Shown here piece by piece: positions 11,501 through 21,199 of a DNA stretch of 64,000 bases. This stretch comes from Pollenia angustigena. Its lineage: Eukaryota > Arthropoda > Insecta > Diptera > Polleniidae. A model generated the notes under the pieces. That model worked only from the letters and a program-made list of their open reading frames with translations. It made no database searches and was not told the DNA's origin. Location of the stretch: assembly GCA_930367215.1 (NCBI GenBank), contig OV884057.1, forward strand, positions 246,166,830 to 246,230,829, written 5' to 3'. The position numbers and the translations under genes were made by a program. The number at the start of each line of letters is the position of its first letter. Positions within the stretch are counted from its first letter, which is position 1.

Positions 11501-12712
11501 GACTAGGGCTCGTATAGTGGTGCCGCAAATGGTGACTGCTAGGTAATACCGACCGTCGCCGGATGGTTCGCTGCGGCAGGCGCAGTCTCGAGTTAGAGTG
11601 CCTTCCTGGCCACACCAGGAGCAGAAACGTAGCCCCGGGTTTGGGCAAACTCGTCTTGTATGACCTGGCTGTCTGCAGCGCCAACAATGAGTGCTGCGGC
11701 GGTAGGTGGCGGTGTCGACGTAGTGAGTTGGTTGGGGTCTCCCCTGCCTGGCTTCCTCTTTTCTGAGCAGCTCATACTCGTCTGTCAGTTCCATTAGGTC
11801 ATCTAATGAGCGAAAGTCAGTACGGCGGACGTATAGTTTGTACTCCCCCCGTAAGCCATCATAGATGCGATCAGTGTGGTCGAGTTTCCGTAGCTCGGGA
11901 TGCTGTCGTATGAGGGCTTGAAGGCTCATGACGTAATCTTTTGCTCTTTCCCGGCTGCCCTGTTTACGGTGGTAGATCGTTTCCTCCAGATGAGCTAGGT
12001 GTCGTCTCGGCAGGAAAAATCGTATGGCCTCTTCCTTGAAGCGGTCCCAGCTGCTGATTTGTTCTCGCTTGACCCGATACCACTGTAAGGCTCTATTCTT
12101 CAGGATCTCCAGTAGAGAGAATAGCAAGCGACTACGGTCGAAGCCGTAGCATTCTGCTAGCTCTTCTAGCCGTTCGATGAACTCCATCAAATTCTCGCCG
12201 CCGTCGTATGTGAGGTCCCATCGCCGAATGGTAGCCATGACTTCTGAATCACTTGGAGCATTCGGTGGAGACTTCCGATTATCGGCACGAGGTACATCAA
12301 TACTGATCGAGCCGAGTAGCGGCCTTCTCTCTTCTTCTAAGACTTCCTCCTCCAGTGCCCGCAAGAGGTTCTCTGATGAGGCTCGTTGTCGTTTCAGGCT
12401 TACCAGCTCGCTGAGTTTTCGGCGCAAATGGTCGACGGTGACGCCCTCGGTAACAGAGATGCCATGCTGACTGCAAATTTCCATCAGTTTGTCTTTCCGA
12501 AGTAGATAGATCCATCCGAGGGAGTCCGTTCGTAGATTGGCTGGCATAGATGCGGTTTCGTTGCTTTGGTGTTGGCCCGATCCAGTTCCGTTGGTGGTTT
12601 GGTGAGAGGTTTTACCACTGGTTGCGGTTTTGGAATCGGGTCCCTGCTCGGGCGCCATTGTAACGCAGTTTACTTTCCCAGCTGAGGTATGACTCAGTCT
12701 GTCCAGGGTCAA
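8519..12712 (-). CDS. gag-pol: Fused gag-pol polyprotein of the Ty3/gypsy element
   Basis: 1397 codons with no frameshift. Gag fills roughly residues 1-370 and ends in a CX2CX4HX4C knuckle (343-356), followed by a second knuckle in which the His is replaced by Thr. Protease has DTGS at 405-408. Reverse transcriptase has YLDD at 711-714. RNase H starts its catalytic set at D860 (TDAS). Integrase has an HHCC zinc domain from H1052, then D1121, D1181 and E1216 (34 residues between the last two), and a GPY-type module near 1335. The first Met lies in U5 of the 5' LTR; a second in-frame Met (residue 19) is the first codon after the LTR and overlaps the primer site. Either start is possible. There is no envelope frame. 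The protein is probably functional, given intact motifs and matching LTRs. Confidence 0.96.
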   Translation of the reverse strand: MTLDRLSHTSAGKVNCVTMAPEQGPDSKTATSGKTSHQTTNGTGSGQHQSNETASMPANLRTDSLGWIYLLRKDKLMEICSQHGISVTEGVTVDHLRRKLSELVSLKRQRASSENLLRALEEEVLEEERRPLLGSISIDVPRADNRKSPPNAPSDSEVMATIRRWDLTYDGGENLMEFIERLEELAECYGFDRSRLLFSLLEILKNRALQWYRVKREQISSWDRFKEEAIRFFLPRRHLAHLEETIYHRKQGSRERAKDYVMSLQALIRQHPELRKLDHTDRIYDGLRGEYKLYVRRTDFRSLDDLMELTDEYELLRKEEARQGRPQPTHYVDTATYRRSTHCWRCRQPGHTRRVCPNPGLRFCSWCGQEGTLTRDCACRSEPSGDGRYYLAVTICGTTIRALVDTGSTLTYIGGRVRHLLEVANIRPRDHQRSIQLADGSCRTSLKVYPLVVGTSGGTTRLLASALDSLAEPIILGMDFLRRRQARLLIDGVELQAAPSSGETRLHALHAIIPHDELSPEQTSQLHTLLASARAAFETITGPCTMGEHTIHMKHDRPIKQRYYPHNPAMQSVINSEVDELLAADRIEPSHSPYSSPVVLVRKKQGTWRMCIDFRQINAAAEPDAYPLPQINAILDQLKEAAFISTIDLKNGYWQIPVAKSSRQYTAFTVPGRGLFQWKVMPFGLHSAPATFQRILDHIIGPELHPKAFVYLDDIIVLGRTFEEHLDMLKLVFNRLLAAHLQVNFDKCEFVRTSLKYLGHVVCTRGIHTDPDKIAAIQKLEAPKTIRDLRRVLGIASWYRRFIPNFSELVEPLTRLLKKKTPWEWGAEQEKSFVTLKGKLTHAPILSCPDFDRPFFLQTDASKEGLGAVLFQRQNDQETVIAYASRTLTDLERKYSATEQECLAVLWGIRKMRSYLEGYKFTVITDHQSLKWLHTIQNPSGRLARWALEVQQYDFDIEYRRGKLNVVADALSRSPLPNMEATPVATISPVKPDWCTRVTHKLQNSATKLPDYQLIEGRLFRHIAKKSPISNLSEWKLCVPPADVTRVLRETHDATTAGHLGVYKTLRRTQENYYWPGMARDIRRYVRSCTTCSRFKVEQRRKAGLMHTTPVTQPWEIVCADFIGPLPRSSSGHSFLLVFVDKFSKWVELIPLRTATASAVIKGLKERIIYRFGCPTALISDNGPQFTSKAVETFLRECGIQHRLTAPYTPQENPTERANRVIKTLIAENTEGNHRHWDKSVAEVAFALNSAVHESTTASPAEILFGRNLRPPNQIFAQGGTPSDRTGKVPGPPEWQEIVKLMTRASERQRGYYNLRRRAWRPKVGDQVLKREHQLSSGANHFAAKLAPKYSGPHEVTGAISPTIYTVRTGSGRTHQVHVQDLKTYHGREDAGTITRP
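12640..12657 (-). promoter_or_regulatory. Lysine-tRNA primer binding site, inside the gag reading frame
   Basis: On the minus strand, TGGCGCCCGAGCAGGGAC begins one base after the 5' LTR. It matches at 17 of 18 positions the well-known primer site complementary to the 3' end of lysine tRNA (A to G at position 11). The preceding A makes ATGG, so the Met-19 codon of gag-pol shares its T and G with the site. Confidence 0.88.
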
Positions 12713-13692
12713 TTCGAAGGTCTGCTTCCTTTGAAATGAAACACGGGATGTTTTCGTGTATTTTCGTTTACAATAATTTTAACAAAGCTTTATTTACGAA
12801 ACCTTAATCTACGTAATATACTTAAATCTACGACGGCTGTCTGTCGGTTCTGCGCAGCGGTAAGCGGGAGCGAATGTTGAGGCTTGTGGCTGATGGGCTG
12901 TAGTGATAGCAGGAGTGCTGGAACGGGCAGGTGGAGGTGGTGCGGGACTGCGGCAGGATGGTGATGATCTGGTGAAGAAACTCGTAAGTGGTTCTAGATG
13001 TTAGGCGTTAGTTGACCGATGGGCTCGGCCGATTAACTACGGTGACGAACACCAACGGAATGCGGGAGCGCGGGTGTTCGGGCAAAATACGCTAACTACG
13101 GGTTCGGATCAAGTCGGCTACCAACGAAATTCGGGGGCGCTGGCGGTCAGCTCAATACGACTAACTACGGTTACGAATACCAACGAAATGCGGGAGCGCT
13201 GGTGTTCGGGCAAAATACGATAAATACGGGTTCGGATCAAGTCGGCTACCAACGAAATTCGGGGGCGCTGGCAGTCGGCTCAATACGACTAACTACGGTT
13301 ACGAATACCAACGAAATACGGGAGCGCTGGTGTTCGGGCAAAATACGATAAATACGGGTTCGGATCAAGTCGGCTACCAACGAAATTCGGGGGCGCTGGC
13401 GGTCGGCTCAATACGACTAACTACGGTTAAGTATTTCAAGCTACTAAGAGTAAACACTGGGGTTAGCATCAGTTTCTACTCTGTTTGTTCTAAGCCAAAC
13501 CTTGTCTATTTATTCAAAAAGAAAATAAACTAAATGAGACTTCTAAAATTAAAAAGTTATTTAGATAAACAGTAAGGGTATTCACAGAAGTAAGAAAAAT
13601 AGTAAGGGTATTCAAGGTGTGGGGTTACTTATCTTTTATGATATTAGTAATAAATGTATATATATAGGGTTAGTTTGTAACGGCACGTTACA
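12659..13692 (-). repeat. 5' LTR of the gypsy element
   Basis: Same length and order as 6654-7687 and apparently identical. As the upstream LTR it should supply the promoter. The terminal 54 bp on the sense strand contain an in-frame ATG (12712) that extends gag into the LTR. The target duplication ACCA follows at 13693-13696. Confidence 0.95.
13035..13418. repeat. Three 128-bp direct repeats inside the 5' LTR
   Basis: Exact counterpart of 7030-7413, including the same base variants in the same units (for example 'ggcggtcagctc' in unit 1 and 'ggcagtcggctc' in unit 2). Confidence 0.9.
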
Positions 13693-13696
13693 ACCA

Positions 13697-14088
13697 CTTT
13701 CAATAGATCCTTACGACAATGTTCGAAATTTCATGATGTTATCTTTAAAATTGCGACCAACACACACAATTTAACATAAGCAACCAGAAAGCCGGATGGA
13801 CAAATAATAATAGATTGACTCAAAAATTAATAATAAGCCGATCGGTACGCATAAATGCGTAACGCCCTTTCCATATAAAAAGGTTAAAATGCACGGAGAG
13901 GAAAAATATGTTTTCTTATGTTCACAATCAATCTATATTAACCCTTAAGGAAACACCAAAATGATTTTACGCAAACGAACCCCAGGGCCTGGCTGGGACT
14001 CATTGTATTTTATATGGAGCTTTTTGTGGCTACAGAAAAACTCACACTAACGAACCCCTGGGCCTGGCTGGGACTAGTGCTGGGATAC
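13697..14088. other. Non-coding stretch with a 25-bp direct repeat
   Basis: 'gggcctggctgggact' with its flanks occurs at about 13975-14002 and again at 14051-14075. No gene was seen. Confidence 0.5.
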
Positions 14089-14151
14089 TATCGATATTTT
14101 CTACTATCGATATTTATCGATATTTCAGATTTCACTATCGACATATCGATA
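14089..14151. promoter_or_regulatory. Cluster of four TATCGATA motifs
   Basis: Perfect TATCGATA at 14089, 14105, 14115 and 14144, plus near-matches TATCGACA and TATCGACT. This palindrome is the DRE motif bound by DREF in Drosophila, and its CGATA core is also bound by the boundary protein BEAF-32. No adjacent gene is recognisable, so function is uncertain; a promoter remnant, boundary site or low-complexity accident are all possible. Confidence 0.5.
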
Positions 14152-14199
14152 TCGACTGAATGTTTGTCCTTAAGTAGGAAAACTTTAACTAGTTTTTAA

Positions 14200-15139
14200 T
14201 CCGGCTACAGTTCGTTGTTTTTATCACTTTATTGAACGTATGAGACGTATGTATGTATCCACTTTATTTTAGATGACTGTTTTTAAAAATTGTGATGCTG
14301 ATAACCACCTTTCTGAAGGAACCAAGGTAATAGGGACTATAAGATATTTTATTGCAACTTTAGATAATGTTCTAAATTGGATTTGATTCTCAACCCAAAA
14401 GGTAATCAGTCTAGCGGACTTTTCCTCTAATGGTCGTTCATTGTTTTATCCTATGCTTGCAACTGCATTTATAAAAATTTCGGCATAAAAAACTTTGGTA
14501 AAAATATGAGCTCGATCAATTGAATATTGCCGCACACACATTGAAATCTGTGAGAATGAAATTCTGGCTAAATGGAGAGAAAAACGCCCGTAACTACTGA
14601 GAAGACACCCCTAGAGATGTAAAATGTATGAGCAACCCCCATTATTTTAGAATTCCCAATATTTCTCTAGAACAAACTTATCCGCTATCTCCAACCCTTC
14701 ATTTGGTCCTCATACGAAAAATTTAATATTCTCGAAAACCGACTCTATAACAGACGGATGGACAGCCAGATGGACATGAAGTCCCTAAACACTCTAATGG
14801 CCATTTTCTCAATGTATCGACAAACTGCCTGTTACTTAATGTCAACATAAATTTATTGGAACGATAAACTGTCCGTTGACGATTTTGGGGTTATCAATAT
14901 ACCGACAAAAAACATTGTTTTCAGCTGGCAACGCCACTCAAAATACATGTAAAAGTTGGGAGTCAGCTGATTGAATTTATCTGTACGGCAAATAAAAGGA
15001 AAATAAATAATTGGCAGATGAGTGCCGGTTAGCTTTGCGATAAAATCGAAGCAAATGAGACATTGAGAAAACCAAATTTCTTTAATGTGCAGTTTTTCGT
15101 TGGGAAAAAAGATAATTGCCTAATGAGAAAATGGCCATA
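14200..15139. other. Non-coding stretch, no gene seen
   Basis: AT-rich with only short frames. 'gacagacggatggacagccagatggac' near 14750 resembles the (GTCY)n part of mini-me-like repeats. Confidence 0.45.
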
Positions 15140-15300
15140 AGTCTTACCTGTAACAATATCAAAGCTTAAACAAAACACCAACAATAAACAGTGAGTTTAT
15201 CTTTTCTTACATCCCCCTACAATTGGTTGGGTTCTTTCCGACTCGAATTGTAGTTGTAAGTGGGTTAAAAGAAAAAACAAAATTAAAAAACAAACCGCTT
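15140..15300 (+). repeat. Diverged partial copy of the 470-bp foldback unit
   Basis: Segments such as 'cctgtaacaatatcaaagctt', 'gtgagtttatctt' and 'aattgtagttgtaagt' match the second half of the unit repeated at 54.4-57.5 kb, in the same order. Confidence 0.6.
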
Positions 15301-15725
15301 CATTCTATTGTCTTCGTAAGAAAACAACGAACTAAACCAATTTGCCAATTCAGTTTCATGCACGGGCACATGCAATTATATTATCAAAGTTATATAATTA
15401 TTATAATTATTTTTATTTAGAAAATCTAGAGCAATGCCGGGACCAAACAGCTAGTATTTTTAAAGTTTTGACGAAAAATTTGTATACATAATCGTTGTAT
15501 GGCTACTACCTACAATCAGTTAATCGTCACCAAACAACGATGCCATGGTTAAATAAGTTCTCCCTAAGAAAACCAGAACCATATTATGGTTGCCTAAGAT
15601 CGATTCCATTTTTAATATTCGCAAGTACGAATACAAATATATGCACTAATATTCGCCGAATACGAATATCCAATCTGAAATTTAGCACCACTCGATATAT
15701 AAATTTTAATTTATTTTGCATTACA

Positions 15726-16650
15726 AAGAAGTAGTCTTCAAACTACTCCATGGTATACTCCAGAGGATTACCTTTGAAATCGTTTAACAACTAAGACATG
15801 TCGTTGCACTACAAACTATTTCTAACAATGACATGGTACATGCTTGTATTACATTAGACCAGTACAGGGAGTAGTCCATTTGAGGGGTATAGATGCAAAG
15901 GCTGCAATGTCCACTTTTTTCACAAACGTAACTAATAATACCTCTTAGTTGTATTTAATTAATGCTTCCAATAAGTGAATATTACATTACCAGAAACACT
16001 TTTATCTCATAAAAAAGTATGTTCAAATATTAAGAATTGATGCAAAAACGGCAATGTCCATTGGAGATTGTCGTTTTCGCAATGATCACAGTTTGTTAAA
16101 TTCTTTTTCTCTCAACTATTTGCGAAAATGCACGTTTTTTTTTATTCTGTTTTTTTTTTTTTTTTTTTTGCAAAACAAAACTAAAAACAAATTAAAAAAT
16201 CTAACAAATTTCTCTTTTTAAGAAACAGTTAGTTTTATTGTTCATTTTATAACATTTTATAATGCTATGAAGTTCTTCCAAATCAATGAAGAAAAAACTA
16301 AGCCTTTGTTAAGTTTAAGAACTTTATAACTACTGATTTTTTTAAGTACTTTTCCATGTAAAAAAGCAGCTATGTCCATTTGATTAGAGCAAACACAGCA
16401 ATCTCCAATTTTATTATTATAATTGCCAGTAAACCGCTATAACGATTTGGTTGAAACTTGCGTCATATCATCATCATATTCTTATTTACTGAATTGCATG
16501 ATATACCATACATAAATATGAATATACTTTGAACTAGAGGTTTTTACTATTTATTACAATAACTATAAATGTTGACATTGCAGTCTTTGCATCTATACCC
16601 CTCATTTGATCAAAATGGATCAAGTAGTCCAATTTATTTAGTCCAATCTC
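15726..16650. mobile_element. Truncated CCCTGC-family MITE interrupted by another MITE
   Basis: Bases 15730-15880 match the interior of the 373-bp MITEs at 5.2 and 27.5 kb ('actactccatggtatactc', 'caatgacatgg', 'gtagtccat'). The match resumes after 16602 ('atggatcaagtagtccaatt'). The gap is filled by the element 15884-16601. Confidence 0.65.
15884..16601. mobile_element. Nested MITE, GGGGTATAGATGCAAAG ends, hAT-like duplication
   Basis: 718 bp with inverted ends (GGGGTATAGATGCAAAG, then GCTGCAATGTCCAC on the left and GACTGCAATGTCAAC on the right). Flanks CCATTTGA (15876-15883) and TCATTTGA (16602-16609) agree at 7 of 8 positions, as in hAT insertions. 'CAATGTCCATT' motifs recur inside. Non-coding. 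Confidence 0.75.
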
Positions 16651-16797
16651 TAAATATTGGAAGATATTTCGTTTTTTATGTCTCTTTCTTCGAAAGCTGC
16701 CTTTTTTGCATTTCTCGTTGCACAATCTTTTATGCAGTAATAAAATAAACACAAATTTATTTAGTTGAGATTTGTTTGAAAAACTGTTGCTAAAATC

Positions 16798-17435
16798 AGT
16801 GTTCGAAAATAAAGAGTACATTATTTAGAGTTCTCCTCTCACACCCAAGAACGATATCTATTGTTTAAGTGATTGTGTAGACGAACACAAGCCTTAATAC
16901 CGTTCGTAACTCATTGCAAGAAAGAGCCGAACATTATAAAGTGTTCGGTTCTTCTTCAAAAAACAGAACCATTGTAGTTACTGTAGACAAACATTATATT
17001 TTAATGTTTTATAATGTTGTTTTTTTTTTTTTGATAAAGAAATGAACAAACAAAAAAATTTTGCAACGACCGCAGCACGCACAGCTTGTGTATGCATTGT
17101 GTATATGTTTTGTTTGTGTAAAATTTGTATGCTGGCTTTTTGTTTTTTTTTTTTTTTTTGGTATGTGTATTTTGTATAAAATATTTGGTTTGTTTTACCA
17201 GCCAAAAGGGACAATTAAGTTTGTGGATTTAAAAGAACCGAATGGAATTGAATGTTCTCATCTTTTTGTTGAGCTGAATAAGAACAATATCATTTTTGTG
17301 TTCGAAAGATGACAAACAGGGAAACTTTATTTTTTTTAATGATTTTCTACGCAAACACTATCAGCGTTTGTGTTTTTCATAAATCTACCGAACCGAACAC
17401 TAAGGAGCGATATTTAGTGTTTATTTTCGAACACT
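16798..17435. mobile_element. MITE with AGTGTTCGAAAATAAA ends
   Basis: The 16-bp end at 16798-16813 is found inverted at 17420-17435. 'gaacac' motifs recur near both ends. Homopolymer runs around 17020 and 17140 give spurious short frames. Confidence 0.65.
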
Positions 17436-17954
17436 TGTAAAAATTTACTTTTGGGTTTATTACAGCACGAATAAATAATATTTAAATAAGCAAAGAACAA
17501 TACAAAACAAATTTTTTTTTGCACAAAACAAAACGTTTGTTGAACTAACTTAACATGGTTTTTGTTATGATCACGAAATTTGTGTTGATTGTAGCGTCCG
17601 GTTTTTACACATTGCCACTTTACTACTAAAAATAGCTTTTCATCTGTCTTTTTCTTCGAAAGCTGCCTTCGCAACTGATTTGGGCAATTTTCCCACGCCG
17701 CTTCTTTTACCTCTGTACAGTACTTTGTGGTGCGTTCCGATGACTGATTTTAAATTATCAACTTCGCACCTGGCATACTGAACAGTTTGAAATTTTTATG
17801 CTCACAGACATAATAGAAAGTAAATATGAAAAAATACGAGCTTCTTTTACGTATGTTCAATAGTGCGGGACTTACCCTGCGGCCACATGATCAAGTTTTT
17901 CTTGATAGTCTTTTACATATACTGCTTGTAAAAATTTACATAAATTGAAAGCTG

Positions 17955-18412
17955 TAATACCGTGTTCAGATATACCTTTTTTATTGAGTCAATATTCGGT
18001 TAATTGACATAATTATTTTTCTGTTCACATAGTATACACAATTTAGCTAACTCAATTTATATAACTACTACATACAGCTTTCAACGTAAACAAAAAGGTA
18101 CATGTATAAGAAAATGTAAACAACTTTTGACATCTTTAAGGAATAAACATCTGGTTTTTTCGCAGACCAAATGGATGGGCCTTTTTTTTGTTGTAATTTC
18201 AATTGCCAAATGTCAAAACACTGTTTAGTAAGTTGTGTTTTGCTTAATAAAAACCCTTGTTACAGTGTCGCATTTTAATTTTACTCAATATTTATAACAA
18301 TTTCGTATTAATTGAACAATAACTAAATTGCAATTTTGTATGGAAAATTGAGCTCAATAATGGCATTTATTGCGTAAAACTCAATTAAGGTGCATATCTG
18401 AGCACGGTATAA
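17955..18412. mobile_element. MITE with TACCGTG..CAGATAT ends
   Basis: 'taataccgtgttcagatata' at the left is matched by the complement of 'tatctgagcacggtataa' at the right, followed inward by 'attgagt' and 'actcaat'. Non-coding. Confidence 0.65.
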
Positions 18413-18632
18413 CATAGACTGCACTCAATTTGTAAGCAATTTACTTTCAATCACAAAATGCAATTTACAAAACAATTTATAAAGACAAACTTGTAATCAG
18501 CTGTTAAATTGAAAGTAAAGTGGCCAAACAATCTCGTGGTCAATTTAAAAGTGTAAGTATGTTAGTGAAAAGTGAGAGTGTATTGCACATTGAAAGGAAT
18601 TGGAAATTATTTTTGAAGTTGAATATTGATCT

Positions 18633-19661
18633 ACACAGAAAAAATTATTGCCGAATTATATTCAAACAAGCGCTTGTTTGAAATTTTTTTTGATTTCTAC
18701 AAATTTTTTTACTGATTCAATCAATATTTTTGTTTGATTTTTATTTAACCAACAAAAATGTGGACAACTCTTCAAAAATATAATAAACGCGCTATTGGTT
18801 TCAAGTTTTCATAATTTTGTATGAAATATTTAACGCTCTTTAATGTTGTCGTCCTTTTGCATTTTTTTTATTGATTGTAAGCAACACTTCTTTATGATAA
18901 ATATAAGAACTACAACAAAAAACACATGCAGTCTATTTTTGGACGCTTTAAAAAAGTACAGCAATAAGAAAAATGATAAAATAGCGTGACGAGGTTTGTA
19001 GTAAAAAAACAACAAAAACAATAGCAGGTAAAAAAAACGTTTCATTTTTTTAAAACAACAGAAATGACAACATTATAAAAAACAAAATAAATTTTTGGTT
19101 GGTTTCAAAGTTGGTAAAAAAAAAAACAAAATCCCGTATTCAATTTTTTCAAACAGTTTGTTTAAATACATCAAATACAAAAATAGAATGATGACGAAAA
19201 ACATATCGAGTCGGTCTGCCGCCGTTTTTGGTTACATTTCTTCTTCATTAGCAAAGGAAAGGATGCAGCAAAAGTGAGTGACGAAGAAAAACCTTGTGTG
19301 TATAAATAAGACTTCGTTCAAAAATTATTCCAACAAAAAAATGTGTCTCAAAGCCAGCCGGCCGCTCTGCTCTGCTTCATCTTCACCAACAGTGCTTGCT
19401 TGTGTGCGCGTCATTGCTTGTGCCAACACTTTTTTGTTTGATTCAGCAAAATTATTTGTTTAAAATTTATATGAATTTCAGTTAACATTTTGTTTGATTA
19501 TGTAAAATTATTTGTTTGAAAAAATCGTCGTTTTTTTCAATAAACAAAATGCAAATAAATTGTTTGAATATGCGAATTTGTTTGTAGGACCGATTTCAGA
19601 CAAAAAATTGTTTGATTCTACAAATTTTTTGTTTGAATTGAAAAAATAATTTTTTCTGTAT
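18633..19661. mobile_element. MITE with ACAGAAAAAATTATT ends
   Basis: 'acacagaaaaaattatt' near 18633 is inverted as 'aataattttttctgtat' at about 19645-19661. The right third is full of 'ttgtttga' repeats. The same CACAGAAAAAA-type terminus opens repeats at 28449, 38535 and 48768, suggesting one MITE superfamily. Confidence 0.6.
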
Positions 19662-20839
19662 ACTGAGATTTGATTGTTAATTCAACAAATGAGACTTTAA
19701 TTTCTTAATGCTAGTTTTGAAATTATCTTGCGTTAAAGGCATTGTATTATCTCTTGTACAAGCATTGGTATTAAAACATAAAAAAGGAGTAATTTTTATT
19801 GCAAACTTTAAGACAAATCAATTCTCACAATCAAAATGTACATTGTTGTGGATTTTCAGACGTTTACGCGAATTATTTAATCATAATATAGTTAAAGCAA
19901 AAAACAAAATGAATGAAGAATTTTCTGCCATCATTCTCATTGAGTTGTCCGTAAGCCTTTCTCTGAGACGACAACGTAACGAAAGCTGATAAATAAATTT
20001 TTTAAATTGCTCACAACTCACAACCAAGAATTTGTCAATTCTTACATGTTCATATTTATAGCATAAACTGTGCAATGCAAACTTTATTCGTTGTGAAATT
20101 TAAATTTTATCATTTGCTGGCTTGTGAATCATCAAACTTGTATAAAATATTATTTAATATGCCTTTACTTAATTTAAAGCCTTCCCTACGAATAAAACAG
20201 TAACTAATTGTGTTAATGATTCGCCTAGAAAGCACATTATTATTTACACAGCACAACAAAATTAAGCTTTTTTTAAATTTAAAAAAATGAAAATAGCTGA
20301 TTCGTATTGTATTTGTATTTTCATTTGCTGAAAACGATGGCATTATTATCCCTATCAGCTCAAGTTTTCAAGATATAGTGACATTTATTATTTGCATAAT
20401 AAACATAATTTTTTTATCATTCGGTGTGCAATTTGCGAAGGGTCTTTCCAAACTTAAAATATTTTCTGGATTAATCTGGAAAAATCGTATTATTGAATAA
20501 ATCAGGATGTGTTACTGTTGCAAGGATGCTTAAATTCTTGTTTTTTCCTTAAAATTTTTTGTCCGATGACAACCAATATGACATAAGTTTTTTTCTAACT
20601 CCTCTTGTTTTAGAGTTATTGTGCATAAATTTACAAAAATACGTTAAATTTTTCTTTTAATCACACTCTGTTTCAAGCGGAGCTTAGGTATAAAAAAGTT
20701 TCGACAAAAACTAAAGGCGGTTATTTGCTATATTCCGTACACAAGACTTAATTCTTATATTGCAGTATGGAACTGAACATATGCAAATACAATAAATCGG
20801 AAATCAGAAATTAAAAAATAACAAAATTGTGTAGAATTA
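19662..20839. other. Non-coding stretch, no gene seen
   Basis: Frames up to about 90 codons occur on both strands but are low-complexity and match nothing I recognise. Confidence 0.45.
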
Positions 20840-21017
20840 CCCAGTATAAACTTCGCCTACAAAATAATGTGTTGAGTAATCAGAAAAACATGAAGGCACT
20901 ACTTACAATTCTACTGAAAGAACCAATGAATTTTACAAGGCATGCCCCAAAATGAACGCATTTAAAAGTAAGTCATTATTTTTTTACTTAAATACATCCA
21001 GAAAAAAGTAGTTATAG
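20840..21017 (+). repeat. Left terminal inverted repeat of the 4.3-kb element
   Basis: Pairs with 24947-25151. The match runs to 'acatccagaaaaaagtagttata' with small indels. Confidence 0.75.
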
Positions 21018-21047
21018 AAGTTGTTATACATGTAGTTATAGAAGAAA

Positions 21048-21156
21048 GCTACTAAATAATGAGTTAAAGAAGCTATTCGTTTTGAAAAAGTAACCCAGTA
21101 AAAACTTCGCCTACTTTTTCAAAATTAATAGCTTCTTTCACTCATTATTTAGTAGC
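21048..21156. repeat. 45-bp-arm palindrome with the transposon tip as loop
   Basis: Arms 21048-21092 and 21112-21156 are complementary at all but about four positions. The 19-nt loop ACCCAGTAAAAACTTCGCC equals the terminal sequence of the surrounding element. This could be a hairpin derived from two nested copies or a self-insertion scar. Confidence 0.8.
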
Positions 21157-21199
21157 CGTCTTCGCTTCTATTTGCGTTACATGGCAGATATTACATAAC

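Larger units (their letters stand above)
6654..13692 (-). mobile_element. Complete Ty3/gypsy LTR retrotransposon
   Basis: Two 1034-bp LTRs, offset by exactly 6005 bp, enclose a minus-strand coding region. The copy is flanked by ACCA at 6650-6653 and 13693-13696, a 4-bp target duplication. LTRs begin TGTAACG and end CGTTACA. The two LTRs look identical wherever I compared them, including the tandem-repeat variants, which implies a recent insertion. Order in the sense direction: LTR, lysine-tRNA primer site, fused gag-pol, 113-codon ORF, A44 tract, polypurine tract, LTR. The pol order (protease, RT, RNase H, integrase) is that of Ty3/gypsy, not Ty1/copia. No envelope gene is seen. It is much richer in G+C than its surroundings. 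Confidence 0.96.

Noticed and set aside
8095..12470. Many plus-strand and shifted frames of 60-165 codons over the retrotransposon
   Set aside because: They are antisense or out-of-frame shadows of the GC-rich gag-pol frame, with no protein-like motifs.
16978..17674. Minus- and plus-strand frames of 78-86 codons
   Set aside because: They run through T/A homopolymers inside a MITE and overlap on opposite strands.
19708..19989. 93-codon plus-strand frame as a gene
   Set aside because: No motif, no splice or promoter context, and composition like the surrounding non-coding DNA.
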